Below, one piece after another: positions 7,824 to 13,580 of a DNA stretch of 24,124 nucleotides. Position numbers and translations under genes: made by a program. The notes below the pieces were generated by a model, which saw only the letters and a program-made list of their open reading frames with translations, was not told the origin of the DNA and did not search any database. The stretch is taken from positions 1 through 24,124 of the IMG/VR virus record IMGVR_UViG_3300030385_001471. The stretch is one strand, 5' to 3'. Within the stretch, counting starts at the first letter, position 1, and each line of letters starts with the position of its first letter. This stretch comes from a virus.

Positions 7824-7850
7824 TTAGCGATTATGTTTATGTCACGCTAA
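7824..7850. terminator. Weak hairpin between convergent operons
   Basis: TTAGCG (7824-7829) and CGCTAA (7845-7850) can form a six-base stem with a 15-base loop. It lies exactly between the end of the lysis cassette and the end of the minus-strand operon. There is no T tract and the minus-strand stop codon falls in the loop, so termination is only a possibility. Confidence 0.25.
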
Positions 7851-8150
7851 ACGCCACACACGGAGCATACGGGCGTGGTTCGATGGACGGGTACTAGCAC
7901 GCCATTTACCAGTGAACTCCCACTCAGGCCCTCTAAAAATGGCCCCGGCGGCTGGTCCAAGGGCATCAAAGTCCATGTCCCGGTCTTTGAACGCTTTATA
8001 AACGTGATCAGCCGTAACTTCCCCGTATTTACTGACCGCCAGGGTAGCGAAAACACGGGCATGATCGAGTGGCCTCATAGGGTTATTGGCCGCTTGTTTA
8101 ATGCCTTCTTCTTTAAGCCTTCTGGCTTCATCGAGGTCAAATAAGGTCAT
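7842..8150 (-). CDS. Conserved small phage protein, winged-helix-like
   Basis: A 102-residue protein and the last gene of the leftward operon. The N-terminus is helical (LDEARRLKEEGIKQAA). The middle reads KYGEVTADHVYKAFKD and LGPAAGAIF, then a beta-like stretch EWEFTGKWRASTRPSNHARMLRVWRL. The pattern of a helical pair followed by TG...S.....NHAR.LRVWRL recurs in small phage proteins that look like winged helices, so DNA binding is possible but not shown. Its start overlaps the stop of the upstream gene by four bases. Confidence 0.65.
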   Translation of the reverse strand: MTLFDLDEARRLKEEGIKQAANNPMRPLDHARVFATLAVSKYGEVTADHVYKAFKDRDMDFDALGPAAGAIFRGPEWEFTGKWRASTRPSNHARMLRVWRLA

Positions 8151-8344
8151 TGATTGATCCTTAGATTTTCTGCGGGACAGGATTTGATAATCTTCCCACG
8201 ATGACCGGGCCGGTCTTTGGTGACTATGTCATAAGTGGCTTTCTCTGGATAATCAAAAGCCCGACCTGTTATGACAGCATCCTCTAATTTTTTATCCAGG
8301 TGCATCAAATCGACGCGCTGACCTATTTCAAGCATTTGTTCCAT
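8147..8344 (-). CDS. Small unknown protein
   Basis: A 65-residue protein. ATG 8344 (MEQMLEIGQRVDLMHL) is preferred to ATG 8356 because the earlier ATG is itself part of the GGAGG ribosome-binding site (8354-8350), five bases before 8344. The sequence looks like a small beta barrel (RVDLMHL, AVITGRAF, TYDIVTKDR, GKIIKSCPAENL). It overlaps the upstream gene by 17 bases and the downstream gene by four. No family recognised. Confidence 0.6.
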   Translation of the reverse strand: MEQMLEIGQRVDLMHLDKKLEDAVITGRAFDYPEKATYDIVTKDRPGHRGKIIKSCPAENLRINQ

Positions 8345-8642
8345 CTTTGCCTCCATAACGCTTCATTGCGGCGTTCCAGATCGCATGAGCTTTCTTATCG
8401 TCTGTGTGGATAAAAAAGCCACAGGGATCAAAACGTAAATCAGTGAACTCTTCCTCGGATAGAACGTCCTCCAGATAAATGTAATCGATGTTGTACATTA
8501 CGCGAATAAGGTTGTGGAAATTATCAAAGGTGATTGCTTTCTTCGATTCTTCTTTTGGAACTGCCAAAAGGATTTCTTCAACTTGCTTAACAATTTCCGG
8601 TGACGCTACTTCCGATAGTTCAAGATTGAATACTTTTTCCAT
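8328..8642 (-). CDS. Unknown acidic phage protein
   Basis: About 104 residues. Two ATGs stand in tandem (8645 and 8642); AGGAG lies three bases before the first and six before the second, so 8642 has the better spacing. The product is acidic and mixed helix/strand (ELSEVASPEIVKQVEEILLAV, FTDLRFDPCGFFIHTDDKKAHAIW). No recognised motif. It belongs to the leftward operon with recombination-type genes. Confidence 0.6.
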   Translation of the reverse strand: MEKVFNLELSEVASPEIVKQVEEILLAVPKEESKKAITFDNFHNLIRVMYNIDYIYLEDVLSEEEFTDLRFDPCGFFIHTDDKKAHAIWNAAMKRYGGKDGTNA

Positions 8643-8651
8643 CATTATCTC

Positions 8652-8969
8652 CTAGATAGTGACGCGCAGACTCGCTTGTTGCGTTCTCCACGCGTCTATT
8701 GTTGTAGTCGCGGCCTCACGGTAGCCCTTCTGTAATTCGTCGGCATAAATAGCATCGCGCAGTTCTTCGACGGCTGTGACATATTTCTGGTCGGTATATG
8801 CGTTCCGTTCCTGGGCGCTGACAGGAAGAGTTTTATCCTGGGCCATAAGCATCGCTTTCGTATGCTTGAGCATATATTCAAGTTTTAAACGATCGGCGCG
8901 GGCTGCTGCTGCATTTGCAGGATTGTCAATTGTTGATAAAGCATCTTCGACCATTTTATTGGTTATCAC
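8652..8969 (-). CDS. Conserved helical phage protein linked to the HNH-like gene
   Basis: 105 residues from GTG 8969 (MITNKMVEDALSTI). The open frame extends upstream to 9068, but that part lies inside the neighbouring gene. GGAGG stands nine bases before the GTG, and the GTG overlaps the upstream TGA (GTGA). The product is almost all helical, with AARADRLKLEYMLKHTKAMLMA, PVSAQERNAYTD and a C-terminal helix ending IDAWRTQQASLR. I recognise this pattern as a common phage protein encoded beside HNH-like and exonuclease genes; its function is unknown and may belong to recombination. Confidence 0.7.
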   Translation of the reverse strand: MITNKMVEDALSTIDNPANAAAARADRLKLEYMLKHTKAMLMAQDKTLPVSAQERNAYTDQKYVTAVEELRDAIYADELQKGYREAATTTIDAWRTQQASLRVTI

Positions 8970-9262
8970 GGCCAGGTACCTCCGTTCCACATTAGATATC
9001 TCATTTTGGCTAGTTCGATTAAGGAACTCATCAGAAACTCGGGATGCTCGTTGGCCTGTTCCAGCCAAAACCGGACTTCACCAATCTGATGCTGTTCTTG
9101 GTGCAACTGATGAACTAAGGGAAGAACCCGATTGTCGTCCGGTTTCAAGCCCATGCCACCACCTCCACCAAAACGAATGTGGGCCGGATCGCAGGGAGAA
9201 GAGCCTGTAACGATGCAGGGACGCTCTCGGACCCAATCGAGATATTTACGATTCCGAATCAT
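8966..9262 (-). CDS. HNH-like (DUF968/Ref-type) nuclease-fold protein
   Basis: A 98-residue protein with the layout RPCIVTG...CDPAHIR...GMGLKPDDNRVLPLVHQLHQEQH...FW. Potential metal or catalytic residues are C16, C24, H28, D42/D43, H51, H54 and H58. This matches small HNH-fold phage proteins of the DUF968/Ref group, which act on DNA during recombination. The usual CxxC knuckle is CxxT here. It overlaps the upstream gene by 17 bases and the downstream GTG by four. Family is likely; nuclease activity is inferred. Confidence 0.7.
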   Translation of the reverse strand: MIRNRKYLDWVRERPCIVTGSSPCDPAHIRFGGGGGMGLKPDDNRVLPLVHQLHQEQHQIGEVRFWLEQANEHPEFLMSSLIELAKMRYLMWNGGTWP

Positions 9263-9719
9263 TCTTCATGCCTTTGAGATAGGCGTGCTTGGCGTTCTGA
9301 ATCATTCCTGTAAGTTCTTCCTGTTGGGGGAAATCCTTCTGATTGCCAACCCAGCGCCCTACTGTTCCCATCACGAACATAGAGGCTTCTTTTGTCAGAG
9401 CGGAATTTACTTGGACCGGCTGATTTACTGGCTGGTTTATTGTAGGCAGTACCTTAGTAATATGCTGCGCTCCGCCATTGGTTTTGGTATCAGATTTTGC
9501 ATATTCCCAATCGTACATCTTCCAATATTGTTTGCCGTCCGAGCCTTCTTCTCGCTGCCCTGACCAAGTGATCTTCGCACCCTTGACAGGCATGTCGCCG
9601 TCACCCTTCCAATCAATTTTCCAACCAGGGAATTGCCCGCCTTCCATTTGAACTTTGGGAAACTTCCCGGTTAGAATATCACTAACCTCAAAAACTTGTC
9701 CTTGGCCGTAAATTTCCAT
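9246..9719 (-). CDS. Recombination-operon protein, possibly ssDNA-binding
   Basis: 157 residues from ATG 9719, which shares a base with the upstream TAA (TAATG) and has GGAGG five bases before it. An ATG at 9731 is likely just part of that site region. The N-terminal two thirds look beta-rich and aromatic (KIDWKGDGDMP, ITWSGQ, QYWKMYDWEYA), like an OB-type fold. A Pro/Gln linker (INQPVNQPVQV) and a C-terminal helical segment (EASMFVMGTVGRWVG) follow. Its place directly after the exonuclease suggests a DNA-binding partner. The OB-fold idea is inference; no diagnostic motif is visible. Confidence 0.6.
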   Translation of the reverse strand: MEIYGQGQVFEVSDILTGKFPKVQMEGGQFPGWKIDWKGDGDMPVKGAKITWSGQREEGSDGKQYWKMYDWEYAKSDTKTNGGAQHITKVLPTINQPVNQPVQVNSALTKEASMFVMGTVGRWVGNQKDFPQQEELTGMIQNAKHAYLKGMKNDSES

Positions 9720-10447
9720 TATGCCCTCCATTTTTTTTGTGCAATTTTATGTGTTTCGTCGTTCCAGTAAAAACTATCTGGATTTAACGGGATGATTGTT
9801 GTCCCATCTTCAGGATTGACGCAGATATAGTCGAGCCGTTCAATGGCTTTCCAAGCGCCAAACATTGTGGTCCATCCGCGCTCGATCAGCGACTCAGGAA
9901 CGTGATACAGAGCGAATTTGTTGGGTGTCGCATATAACAAAGCGACTTTTTTATTCGTCAGCTTTGAATACACAGATTGTTGACGAACATGGCCGGTTTG
10001 CTGGTATCCAAAAATATTAGACGGACATCGAAGGGTGGCCTTGGTGTCGACGTATAAATCGTCGTAGCCAAAATCCGTGTAACCGATAACTTCGCGTTCC
10101 AGGCCATCGACCATTGTCAATATTTTATGTTGATAACTGTTCGGAAGCCCGAATTCTTTAAGGCCGAGCACAAAATTGACTGCGATAGGGCCGACGTAAT
10201 CACGTTCGTCACTAACGACGCCGTCGCGTAACTTGTCAAATTCCTCGATGGCGACCTTTTTGATTTGCTCGTCTGTTAGATTTTGCATGATACCAGCGTG
10301 ACAAGCGAACTCTGCTGCCGAGCCCATCGCCATACGAGCGTTGGCTTCATCACGGATATCAAACCCATATTTCAGGAGCCACCTGCTTGGTGAATCCAAG
10401 AACATATTCCCTCCTCCAGCGGAGTGTCTATAGTCTTTGTCAAGCAT
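9719..10447 (-). CDS. PD-(D/E)XK (RecB/Cas4-like) exonuclease
   Basis: A 242-residue nuclease of the PD-(D/E)XK superfamily. Visible motifs in order are SPSRWLL (residues 19-25), GSAAEFACH (42-50), IGYTDF with D125, VDTKAT with D134 and K136, and QxxxY at 156-160 (QQSVY). This set is typical of RecB/Cas4-like and phage recombination exonucleases, which resect DNA ends for annealing or strand exchange. It starts at ATG 10447, eight bases inside the previous gene (ATGCTTGA), so it is probably coupled. No partner annealase of a known family is seen in the operon. Confidence 0.82.
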   Translation of the reverse strand: MLDKDYRHSAGGGNMFLDSPSRWLLKYGFDIRDEANARMAMGSAAEFACHAGIMQNLTDEQIKKVAIEEFDKLRDGVVSDERDYVGPIAVNFVLGLKEFGLPNSYQHKILTMVDGLEREVIGYTDFGYDDLYVDTKATLRCPSNIFGYQQTGHVRQQSVYSKLTNKKVALLYATPNKFALYHVPESLIERGWTTMFGAWKAIERLDYICVNPEDGTTIIPLNPDSFYWNDETHKIAQKKWRA

Positions 10448-10679
10448 CTAAGATCATGCCCAGGGTGATGGATTCGCGTTCCTGCCCTTCTCTGATTGTC
10501 TTCAGTGCTCGTTCAACATCTTTGAGCAGCGTGACATTGCCGGGGCGGTGTTTCTCTTGCTCGGCTTCTTTGGCAAATCTGTTTAGAGCCTGAATAGCGT
10601 CCACCAACAGACGCTCCATGTCATCCTGGTGAGTTATCTCATAAGAATGAGGGCCTAGAATATCTTCCGCGTTCATCAT
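10440..10679 (-). CDS. First gene of the leftward operon, small unknown protein
   Basis: 79 residues from ATG 10679 (MMNAEDILGPHSYEI), with AAAGG eight bases upstream. The frame runs on to 10721, but that would put coding sequence across the promoter and operator. The product is mostly helical and charged (MERLLVDAIQALNRFAKEAEQE, LKDVERALKTIREGQERES). It is the first gene behind the divergent control region. No family recognised. Confidence 0.65.
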   Translation of the reverse strand: MMNAEDILGPHSYEITHQDDMERLLVDAIQALNRFAKEAEQEKHRPGNVTLLKDVERALKTIREGQERESITLGMILDA

Positions 10680-10709
10680 TTTTTTAACCTTTCCATATTT
10701 AAGTGTATA

Positions 10710-10761
10710 TTTATAGTCCAAAACGGGCTAAGAATATACTATTAATTTGCCCAAAGCAGGC
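10710..10761. promoter_or_regulatory. Divergent promoter with two repressor-type operators
   Basis: GTCCAAAACGGGC (10716-10728) is nearly identical to the site at 16157. A second copy, GCCCAAAGCAGGC (10749-10761, 11 of 13 matching), starts 33 bases away, about three helical turns, just before the start of the Cro-like gene. On the minus strand TATAAA (10715-10710) directly abuts the first site; on the plus strand TATACT (10735-10740) follows it. Binding here would block both promoters. The Cro-like product of the adjacent gene is the natural candidate repressor; this is inference from position. Confidence 0.6.
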
Positions 10762-10768
10762 GGAAATA

Positions 10769-10966
10769 ATGAGATTAGATGATTACATCGAAGATGAGGG
10801 CCTTACCTACGCTCAATTCGCCAATATGTGCGATATTTCGGCTCGGGCTTTATACCGGTATGCCAAGCATGAGCGCGTACCGCGAGAGGAAGTTATGAGA
10901 GCAATTATCCACACGACAGGGGGAGCCGTTCAACCAAATGACTTCTTTGATCTGTCAAACCTGTAA
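10769..10966 (+). CDS. Cro-like helix-turn-helix repressor
   Basis: 65 residues from ATG 10769 (MRLDDYIEDEGLTYAQFANMC). A helix-turn-helix spans about residues 14-33 (YAQFANMCDISARALYRYAK) with the spacing of Cro/CI-type proteins. A short C-terminal part (VQPNDFFDLSNL), like that of phage Cro proteins, follows. The in-frame extension to 10703 would cross the operator and is rejected. It sits beside two operator-like sites and heads the rightward early operon, so it probably represses itself and the leftward recombination operon. No large CI-type partner is seen in the window. Confidence 0.82.
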   Translation: MRLDDYIEDEGLTYAQFANMCDISARALYRYAKHERVPREEVMRAIIHTTGGAVQPNDFFDLSNL

Positions 10967-11126
10967 TGGCGACGGCGCGATCCTGCGGCCTCAAAAACTG
11001 GTGATGCGTGAGATTTGGCGAGATGCAGAAAAAGTATTCGTTCAAGATAAATCGGGCGGCCTTGACGCCTGTCCGGCTTGCGCCGCCTACGCAAACGCTC
11101 AATGGCAAGCCGCCACCATCGAGTAA
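10938..11126 (+). CDS. Small protein with two CxxC zinc-binding pairs
   Basis: 62 residues, overlapping the end of the Cro-like gene by 29 bases in another frame. It starts MTSLICQTCNGDGAIL and has a second pair CPACAAY near residue 45. CxxCxGxG...CxxC is the pattern of DnaJ-type or rubredoxin-like zinc knuckles often seen in tiny phage proteins. No other domain. Function unknown; perhaps a regulator or adaptor. Confidence 0.6.
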   Translation: MTSLICQTCNGDGAILRPQKLVMREIWRDAEKVFVQDKSGGLDACPACAAYANAQWQAATIE

Positions 11127-11134
11127 GATATATC

Positions 11135-11328
11135 ATGTTGGACATTTGGCAGTGGATCGTTATTCAATCCCCTCAATCTCGGGGAAATCCAGGGAAGAAA
11201 GCAATCAGGTTGATGACAAAGCGGGCTTATATTGGCATTTACACCGTAGACGCCAAGGGTTTTTGACCCAACGCAAAATCCGAGACGGAGTGTTTGAGTA
11301 TATCTATACTACAAAAAACAATGACTGA
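11135..11328 (+). pseudogene. Small protein interrupted by a one-base shift in a T run
   Basis: ATG 11135 opens a frame reading MLDIWQWIVIQSPQ to YIGIYTVDAKGF, stopping at TGA 11264 just after five T (11260-11264). One extra T, or a -1 shift, would continue it as LTQRKIRDGVFEYIYTTKNND to TGA 11328, a 64-residue product with sensible alternating strands (YIGIYTV, FEYIYTT). The extended form would end by overlapping the next start by eight bases (ATGACTGA), the same overlap seen at 10440-10447. That supports one original gene. The ribosome-binding site is weak. Function unknown. Confidence 0.45.
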
Positions 11329-11668
11329 ACAGGAACTCCATTTCCAGGTCGCGGATTATCTTAGGTTAGCATTGCCGACTCAAACGGTCTGGCATCATTC
11401 ACCCAACGAAGGACGCCGCCGCCCTCAGTATAACAAGAAGCTGGCTCGTCTGGGATTAAGGGCCGGATGGCCTGATATAGAAATTGTCCACAAAGGCCGT
11501 ATTATATTCATTGAATTGAAGACACCTAAAGGGCGGGTCTCACCAGCACAGAAACAGTGCCATAATGACCTTATGCTGGCCGGGGCTGTGGTCAAGATAT
11601 GCCGAAGTTTTCAGGAGGTTCAGGACTTTTTAACGATGTCGATCGGGGGGATAAATGGACATCACTAA
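11321..11668 (+). CDS. VRR-NUC domain nuclease
   Basis: 115 residues from ATG 11321 (MTEQELHFQVADYLRLAL). The VRR-NUC domain, a small PD-(D/E)XK nuclease, is clear: HHSPNEGRR, GLRAGWPD with D52, IFIELKTPKG with E65 and K67, SPAQKQ with Q77, and AGAVVKICRSFQEVQDFL at the end. Stand-alone VRR-NUC proteins of phages cut branched or junction DNA in replication and recombination. An in-frame ATG at 11294 lacks family resemblance. No ribosome-binding site precedes 11321, so coupling to the upstream (broken) gene is likely. Confidence 0.85.
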   Translation: MTEQELHFQVADYLRLALPTQTVWHHSPNEGRRRPQYNKKLARLGLRAGWPDIEIVHKGRIIFIELKTPKGRVSPAQKQCHNDLMLAGAVVKICRSFQEVQDFLTMSIGGINGHH

Positions 11669-12011
11669 AAATGCAGTATGGGTTTTGGGCGTAAAATCCG
11701 TCCTAATGTCGATGTATAAGATGCCGGAGGAGAAGGCTCGGGGTATCATTGGTAAGTGGGGCCGAGATTACCCACCAGAAACCGTTTTAGAAGCCCTTAT
11801 AGCGCTGGTAAAGAATGAGCCTATTGATCCTATTCCCTATATGGAAGCATGCCTGAAAGCGGCTCCCAAGCCGGTTAAACAAGAGGAACCCACAGGCCAA
11901 TGGGCCATGAGGGTCAAAGCCTGGGAAAACAAGCAAATGTGGCCGCTTATGTGGGGGCCACAGCCAGGTGAGGAAGGCTGTCAGTGTCCTCCCCATTTAA
12001 TCGGTAATTGA
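11655..12011 (+). CDS. DnaT/DnaD-like small replication protein, tentative
   Basis: 118 residues, overlapping the nuclease gene by 14 bases. The first 70 residues are helical: KARGIIGKWGRDYPPETVLEALIALVKNEPIDPIPYMEACLKAA. Repeats of the form A..IIGKW.....V.EAL......PI.YI.A.L are common in the C-terminal parts of phage replication initiators and helicase loaders. A Pro/Trp-rich end follows (WAMRVKAWENKQMWPLMWGPQPG), with two close Cys. Assignment to replication rests on this resemblance and the neighbouring VRR-NUC gene, and is moderate at best. Confidence 0.55.
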   Translation: MDITKNAVWVLGVKSVLMSMYKMPEEKARGIIGKWGRDYPPETVLEALIALVKNEPIDPIPYMEACLKAAPKPVKQEEPTGQWAMRVKAWENKQMWPLMWGPQPGEEGCQCPPHLIGN

Positions 12012-12090
12012 GTGGTAATTCGTTTCCGGTTGACAGGACGGACTCTAAATAGCCTATTTCGTGTCATATTGACAAAAGGAGAGATTAAGC

Positions 12091-12345
12091 GAGGCAACTG
12101 ACGGGTAAGACGTAGCGGTTGTCTTTTAAGGGTTACTAGGGCGCGATCATAGCTCAAAGGGGAGGTCGAAAGCGCAAACCCCGATCGCAGTCAAACGTAT
12201 ATTGGCTGAAGTAGTGCGCGACTGACCAGGGATACGATACCACTGGTTAGACTTGATGCGACGGGCTGGCTCCAAAGGCTAAGATCGCTAGAGTATAGAT
12301 CAACCTTGGCAATGTTCGCTGAGGCTGATCGATCTATACTTAAGC
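12091..12345 (+). ncRNA. Candidate structured RNA or origin: four stem-loops
   Basis: Stem 1 pairs 12091-12100 with 12116-12125, ten pairs including three G-U. Stem 2 pairs GCGATC (12143-12148) with GATCGC (12183-12188) and encloses GGGG/CCCC (12159-12162 with 12179-12182). Stem 3 pairs CTGACCAG (12222-12229) with CTGGTTAG (12243-12250), one G-U. Stem 4 pairs AGTATAGATC (12292-12301) with GATCTATACT (12331-12340), extended outward to 12287/12345 with one mismatch. The G-U pairs favour RNA. I recognise no known RNA family. It is not a tRNA: no acceptor, anticodon and T arms can be fitted. Confidence 0.35.
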
Positions 12346-12367
12346 TCAGGACTTCACCAAAGGCTAA
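12272..12367. repeat. 11-base direct repeat flanking the largest stem-loop
   Basis: CCAAAGGCTAA occurs at 12272-12282 and again at 12357-12367, one copy on each side of the 12287-12345 hairpin. The copies are 85 bases apart in the same orientation. They could be protein-binding sites or the footprint of a small insertion. Confidence 0.6.
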
Positions 12368-12385
12368 TATATAACTAAAGGGAAA

Positions 12386-12532
12386 ATGGAAACTAAAAGC
12401 CTGGCTTGGAAAGCAGGATTCAAAGCAGCGGAATATGCTAAAACGGTGCGAGATAATCCATTTAAGGGAAAAATAGATCGGGCGGAATTTCGTGAAGGTT
12501 TTTATGAATGGCTCAAAATGGCTCAAAAATGA
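12386..12532 (+). CDS. Tiny Rmf-like phage protein
   Basis: 48 residues from ATG 12386 after AAAGGG (spacing short, three bases): METKSLAWKAGFKAAEYAK...NPFKGK...EFREGFYEWLK. The pattern AW..G..AA......NP........F..GF..W resembles ribosome-modulation-factor-like small proteins, often met in phages. The resemblance is by eye and weak. Its stop overlaps the next start (ATGA), so the pair is coupled. It is the first gene after the structured non-coding island. Confidence 0.5.
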   Translation: METKSLAWKAGFKAAEYAKTVRDNPFKGKIDRAEFREGFYEWLKMAQK

Positions 12533-12633
12533 TCGAGTGCCCTTGGTGTGGTCAGCTTACCAGGCTAATACAAATCCACGGTCATTGGGAATGTTCAAAT
12601 TGCCATCGTGTGGTTATTGATTGCTGTGATTGA
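12529..12633 (+). CDS. Tiny zinc-ribbon protein
   Basis: 34 residues in an ATGA overlap with the previous gene. It reads MIECPWCGQLTRL...HGHWECSNCHRVVIDCCD. Two CxxC pairs about 15 residues apart form a minimal zinc ribbon, with two extra Cys at the end. Such tiny ribbons are frequent in phages and have no assigned role. Confidence 0.55.
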   Translation: MIECPWCGQLTRLIQIHGHWECSNCHRVVIDCCD

Positions 12634-12802
12634 GCTTAAAACACCATCCCTGAAACCCGGTTCGAAGGTCGAGGAGTATGTCATTGATCTGCATGGGAAA
12701 ATGTGGGAGCTTATTGCTATTATTGAACCTGGATTAACCGGCGATTGCCTTGAAGTTGCAACCAGGGTTATTGAAAAACATGCCAAGAGAACGACTTCCT
12801 AA
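12626..12802 (+). CDS. Small unknown protein
   Basis: 58 residues from GTG 12626 (MIELKTPSLKPGSKVEEYVIDLHGKMWELIAIIEPG). The same frame opens earlier at GTG 12608, but 12626 overlaps the zinc-ribbon stop by eight bases, the arrangement seen elsewhere in this genome. The product is short and mixed strand/helix. No ribosome-binding site is evident. It overlaps the next gene by 23 bases. No function can be suggested. Confidence 0.45.
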   Translation: MIELKTPSLKPGSKVEEYVIDLHGKMWELIAIIEPGLTGDCLEVATRVIEKHAKRTTS

Positions 12803-13073
12803 CCGGCGCCCTACAATTACCCACGATTTAGAATTTGGCGGAGACCGTTATCATGTTTCAATCGGTTATACTTTATTGGCAGAACCTAAAGAGGTGTTCA
12901 TTCGGGGAGCTAAAACTGGCTCTCACCTTGACGAACTCTTGGATGACGCAGCGGTTTGTATTTCCATCGCTTTGCAAAATGGCGTAAATGCGGAGGAATT
13001 ACGTCGAAGTCTGGGCGACTCCATTGTCAGCAGGGTTGTAGGATTACTGGATGGTCCGCCGAAACTATCGTGA
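12780..13073 (+). CDS. Stand-alone TSCPD-domain protein
   Basis: 97 residues from ATG 12780 (MPRERLPNRRPTITHDLEFGG). It matches the TSCPD domain found at the C-terminus of class II (NrdJ-type) ribonucleotide reductases: Y.VSIGY...AEPKEVFIRGAKTGSHLDELLDDAAVCISIALQNGVNAEELRRSL. No reductase catalytic domain is present in the window, so this is an isolated accessory domain. The frame is open back to 12750 but those residues overlap the previous gene. It might act on nucleotide metabolism or a host reductase. Family call good, role unknown. Confidence 0.75.
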   Translation: MPRERLPNRRPTITHDLEFGGDRYHVSIGYTLLAEPKEVFIRGAKTGSHLDELLDDAAVCISIALQNGVNAEELRRSLGDSIVSRVVGLLDGPPKLS

Positions 13074-13503
13074 ATTGCCCAACAAGTATGCTCGGAAACG
13101 TAACGAATACCGTACCGAAGAAACTGCACAGGCTGGCGTATTTCGCATCAAGAATGTATCAGAGGATCAACTTGGAACGTATCACCGACGAAAACTCATC
13201 ACGAACACGCAACTCGATGCGGGGCGGAAGTTCTCGAAATCATGTCGGCATCCTAAAGTCGTGGGATCTTATTCACAAACCATTCAAGGCGAACCAGAGA
13301 ATGCAGCCGAAACGCTCACGGACCACTATCTCGCTTGTAAGTCTCTTGGACCGCTAAGCAATATTGTAATCGAGGTCTGTGTGATGAACCACGCCGCTGG
13401 ACAGATACACTCGAAAGGAATCGATTTATTGCGCTTCGCCCTTGACCATTTAATCAAACATTATGGCTTGCGCGGCTCCGAGTCGGAGAGTACGATTACG
13501 TAA
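13051..13503 (+). CDS. DUF6456-like helical DNA-binding-type protein
   Basis: 150 residues from ATG 13051, overlapping the TSCPD gene by 23 bases. The N-terminus is basic (MVRRNYRELPNKYARKRNEYR). A stretch LGTYHRRKLITNTQLDAGRKFSKSC, like proteins with the DUF6456 fold (start of a helical domain with TxxQxDAGxxF), follows. The C-terminal part has IVIEVCVMNHAAGQIHSKGIDLLRFALDHLIKHYGL, again as in that group. Such proteins occur in Alphaproteobacteria and their phages and are thought to bind DNA; here that is only a suggestion. It is the last sizeable gene of the early operon. Confidence 0.6.
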   Translation: MVRRNYRELPNKYARKRNEYRTEETAQAGVFRIKNVSEDQLGTYHRRKLITNTQLDAGRKFSKSCRHPKVVGSYSQTIQGEPENAAETLTDHYLACKSLGPLSNIVIEVCVMNHAAGQIHSKGIDLLRFALDHLIKHYGLRGSESESTIT

Positions 13504-13520
13504 CAATCAAGAGGTATGGC

Positions 13521-13580
13521 ATGGCGAAGAAAAAAGGGGGCTACGGGAAGCCAACCCGCAAGCCCATTCCAAAACGCTAG
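13521..13580 (+). CDS. Very small basic peptide, possible
   Basis: ATG 13521, with AGAGG seven bases upstream, opens a 19-codon frame rich in Lys, Arg, Gly and Pro (MAKKKGGYGKPTRKPIPKR). The stop abuts the stop of the convergent minus-strand gene. The good ribosome-binding site and biased composition suggest it may be real, but it is very short. An ATG at 13516 in another frame gives a less regular peptide. Confidence 0.35.
   Translation: MAKKKGGYGKPTRKPIPKR

Larger units (their letters stand above)
12012..12385. other. 374-base non-coding stretch with serial stem-loops
   Basis: No convincing frame on either strand. It holds two TTGACA boxes (12030-12035 and 12069-12074, no good -10 at normal spacing), four consecutive inverted repeats, six GATC sites within 190 bases, and an 11-base direct repeat. 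It lies inside the rightward early operon between a replication-type gene and a run of tiny genes. It could encode a structured RNA or an origin of replication. Confidence 0.6.

Noticed and set aside
8776-9210. Plus-strand open frame of 144 codons
   Set aside because: Lies antisense to two well-supported minus-strand genes (8652-8969 and 8966-9262) and has no recognisable protein features.
8405-10913. Two perfect DnaA-box sequences, 8405-8413 (reverse) and 10905-10913
   Set aside because: Both lie inside coding sequence, 2.5 kb apart and not clustered; two such 9-mers are mildly unexpected but give no origin structure.
12030-12074. Two TTGACA boxes as promoters of the candidate RNA
   Set aside because: Neither has a convincing -10 box 16-18 bases downstream, so a promoter call is not supported.
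12141-12190. tRNA-like stretch with TAGCTCAAAGGGGAG
   Set aside because: The D-arm-like string is not accompanied by anticodon and T arms at the right distances; the region folds better as a simple nested hairpin.
12191-12526. Minus-strand open frame of 111 codons over the non-coding island
   Set aside because: Ser/Phe-rich composition typical of an antisense shadow; it runs over the hairpins and opposite the 12386 gene, with no ribosome-binding site recognised.
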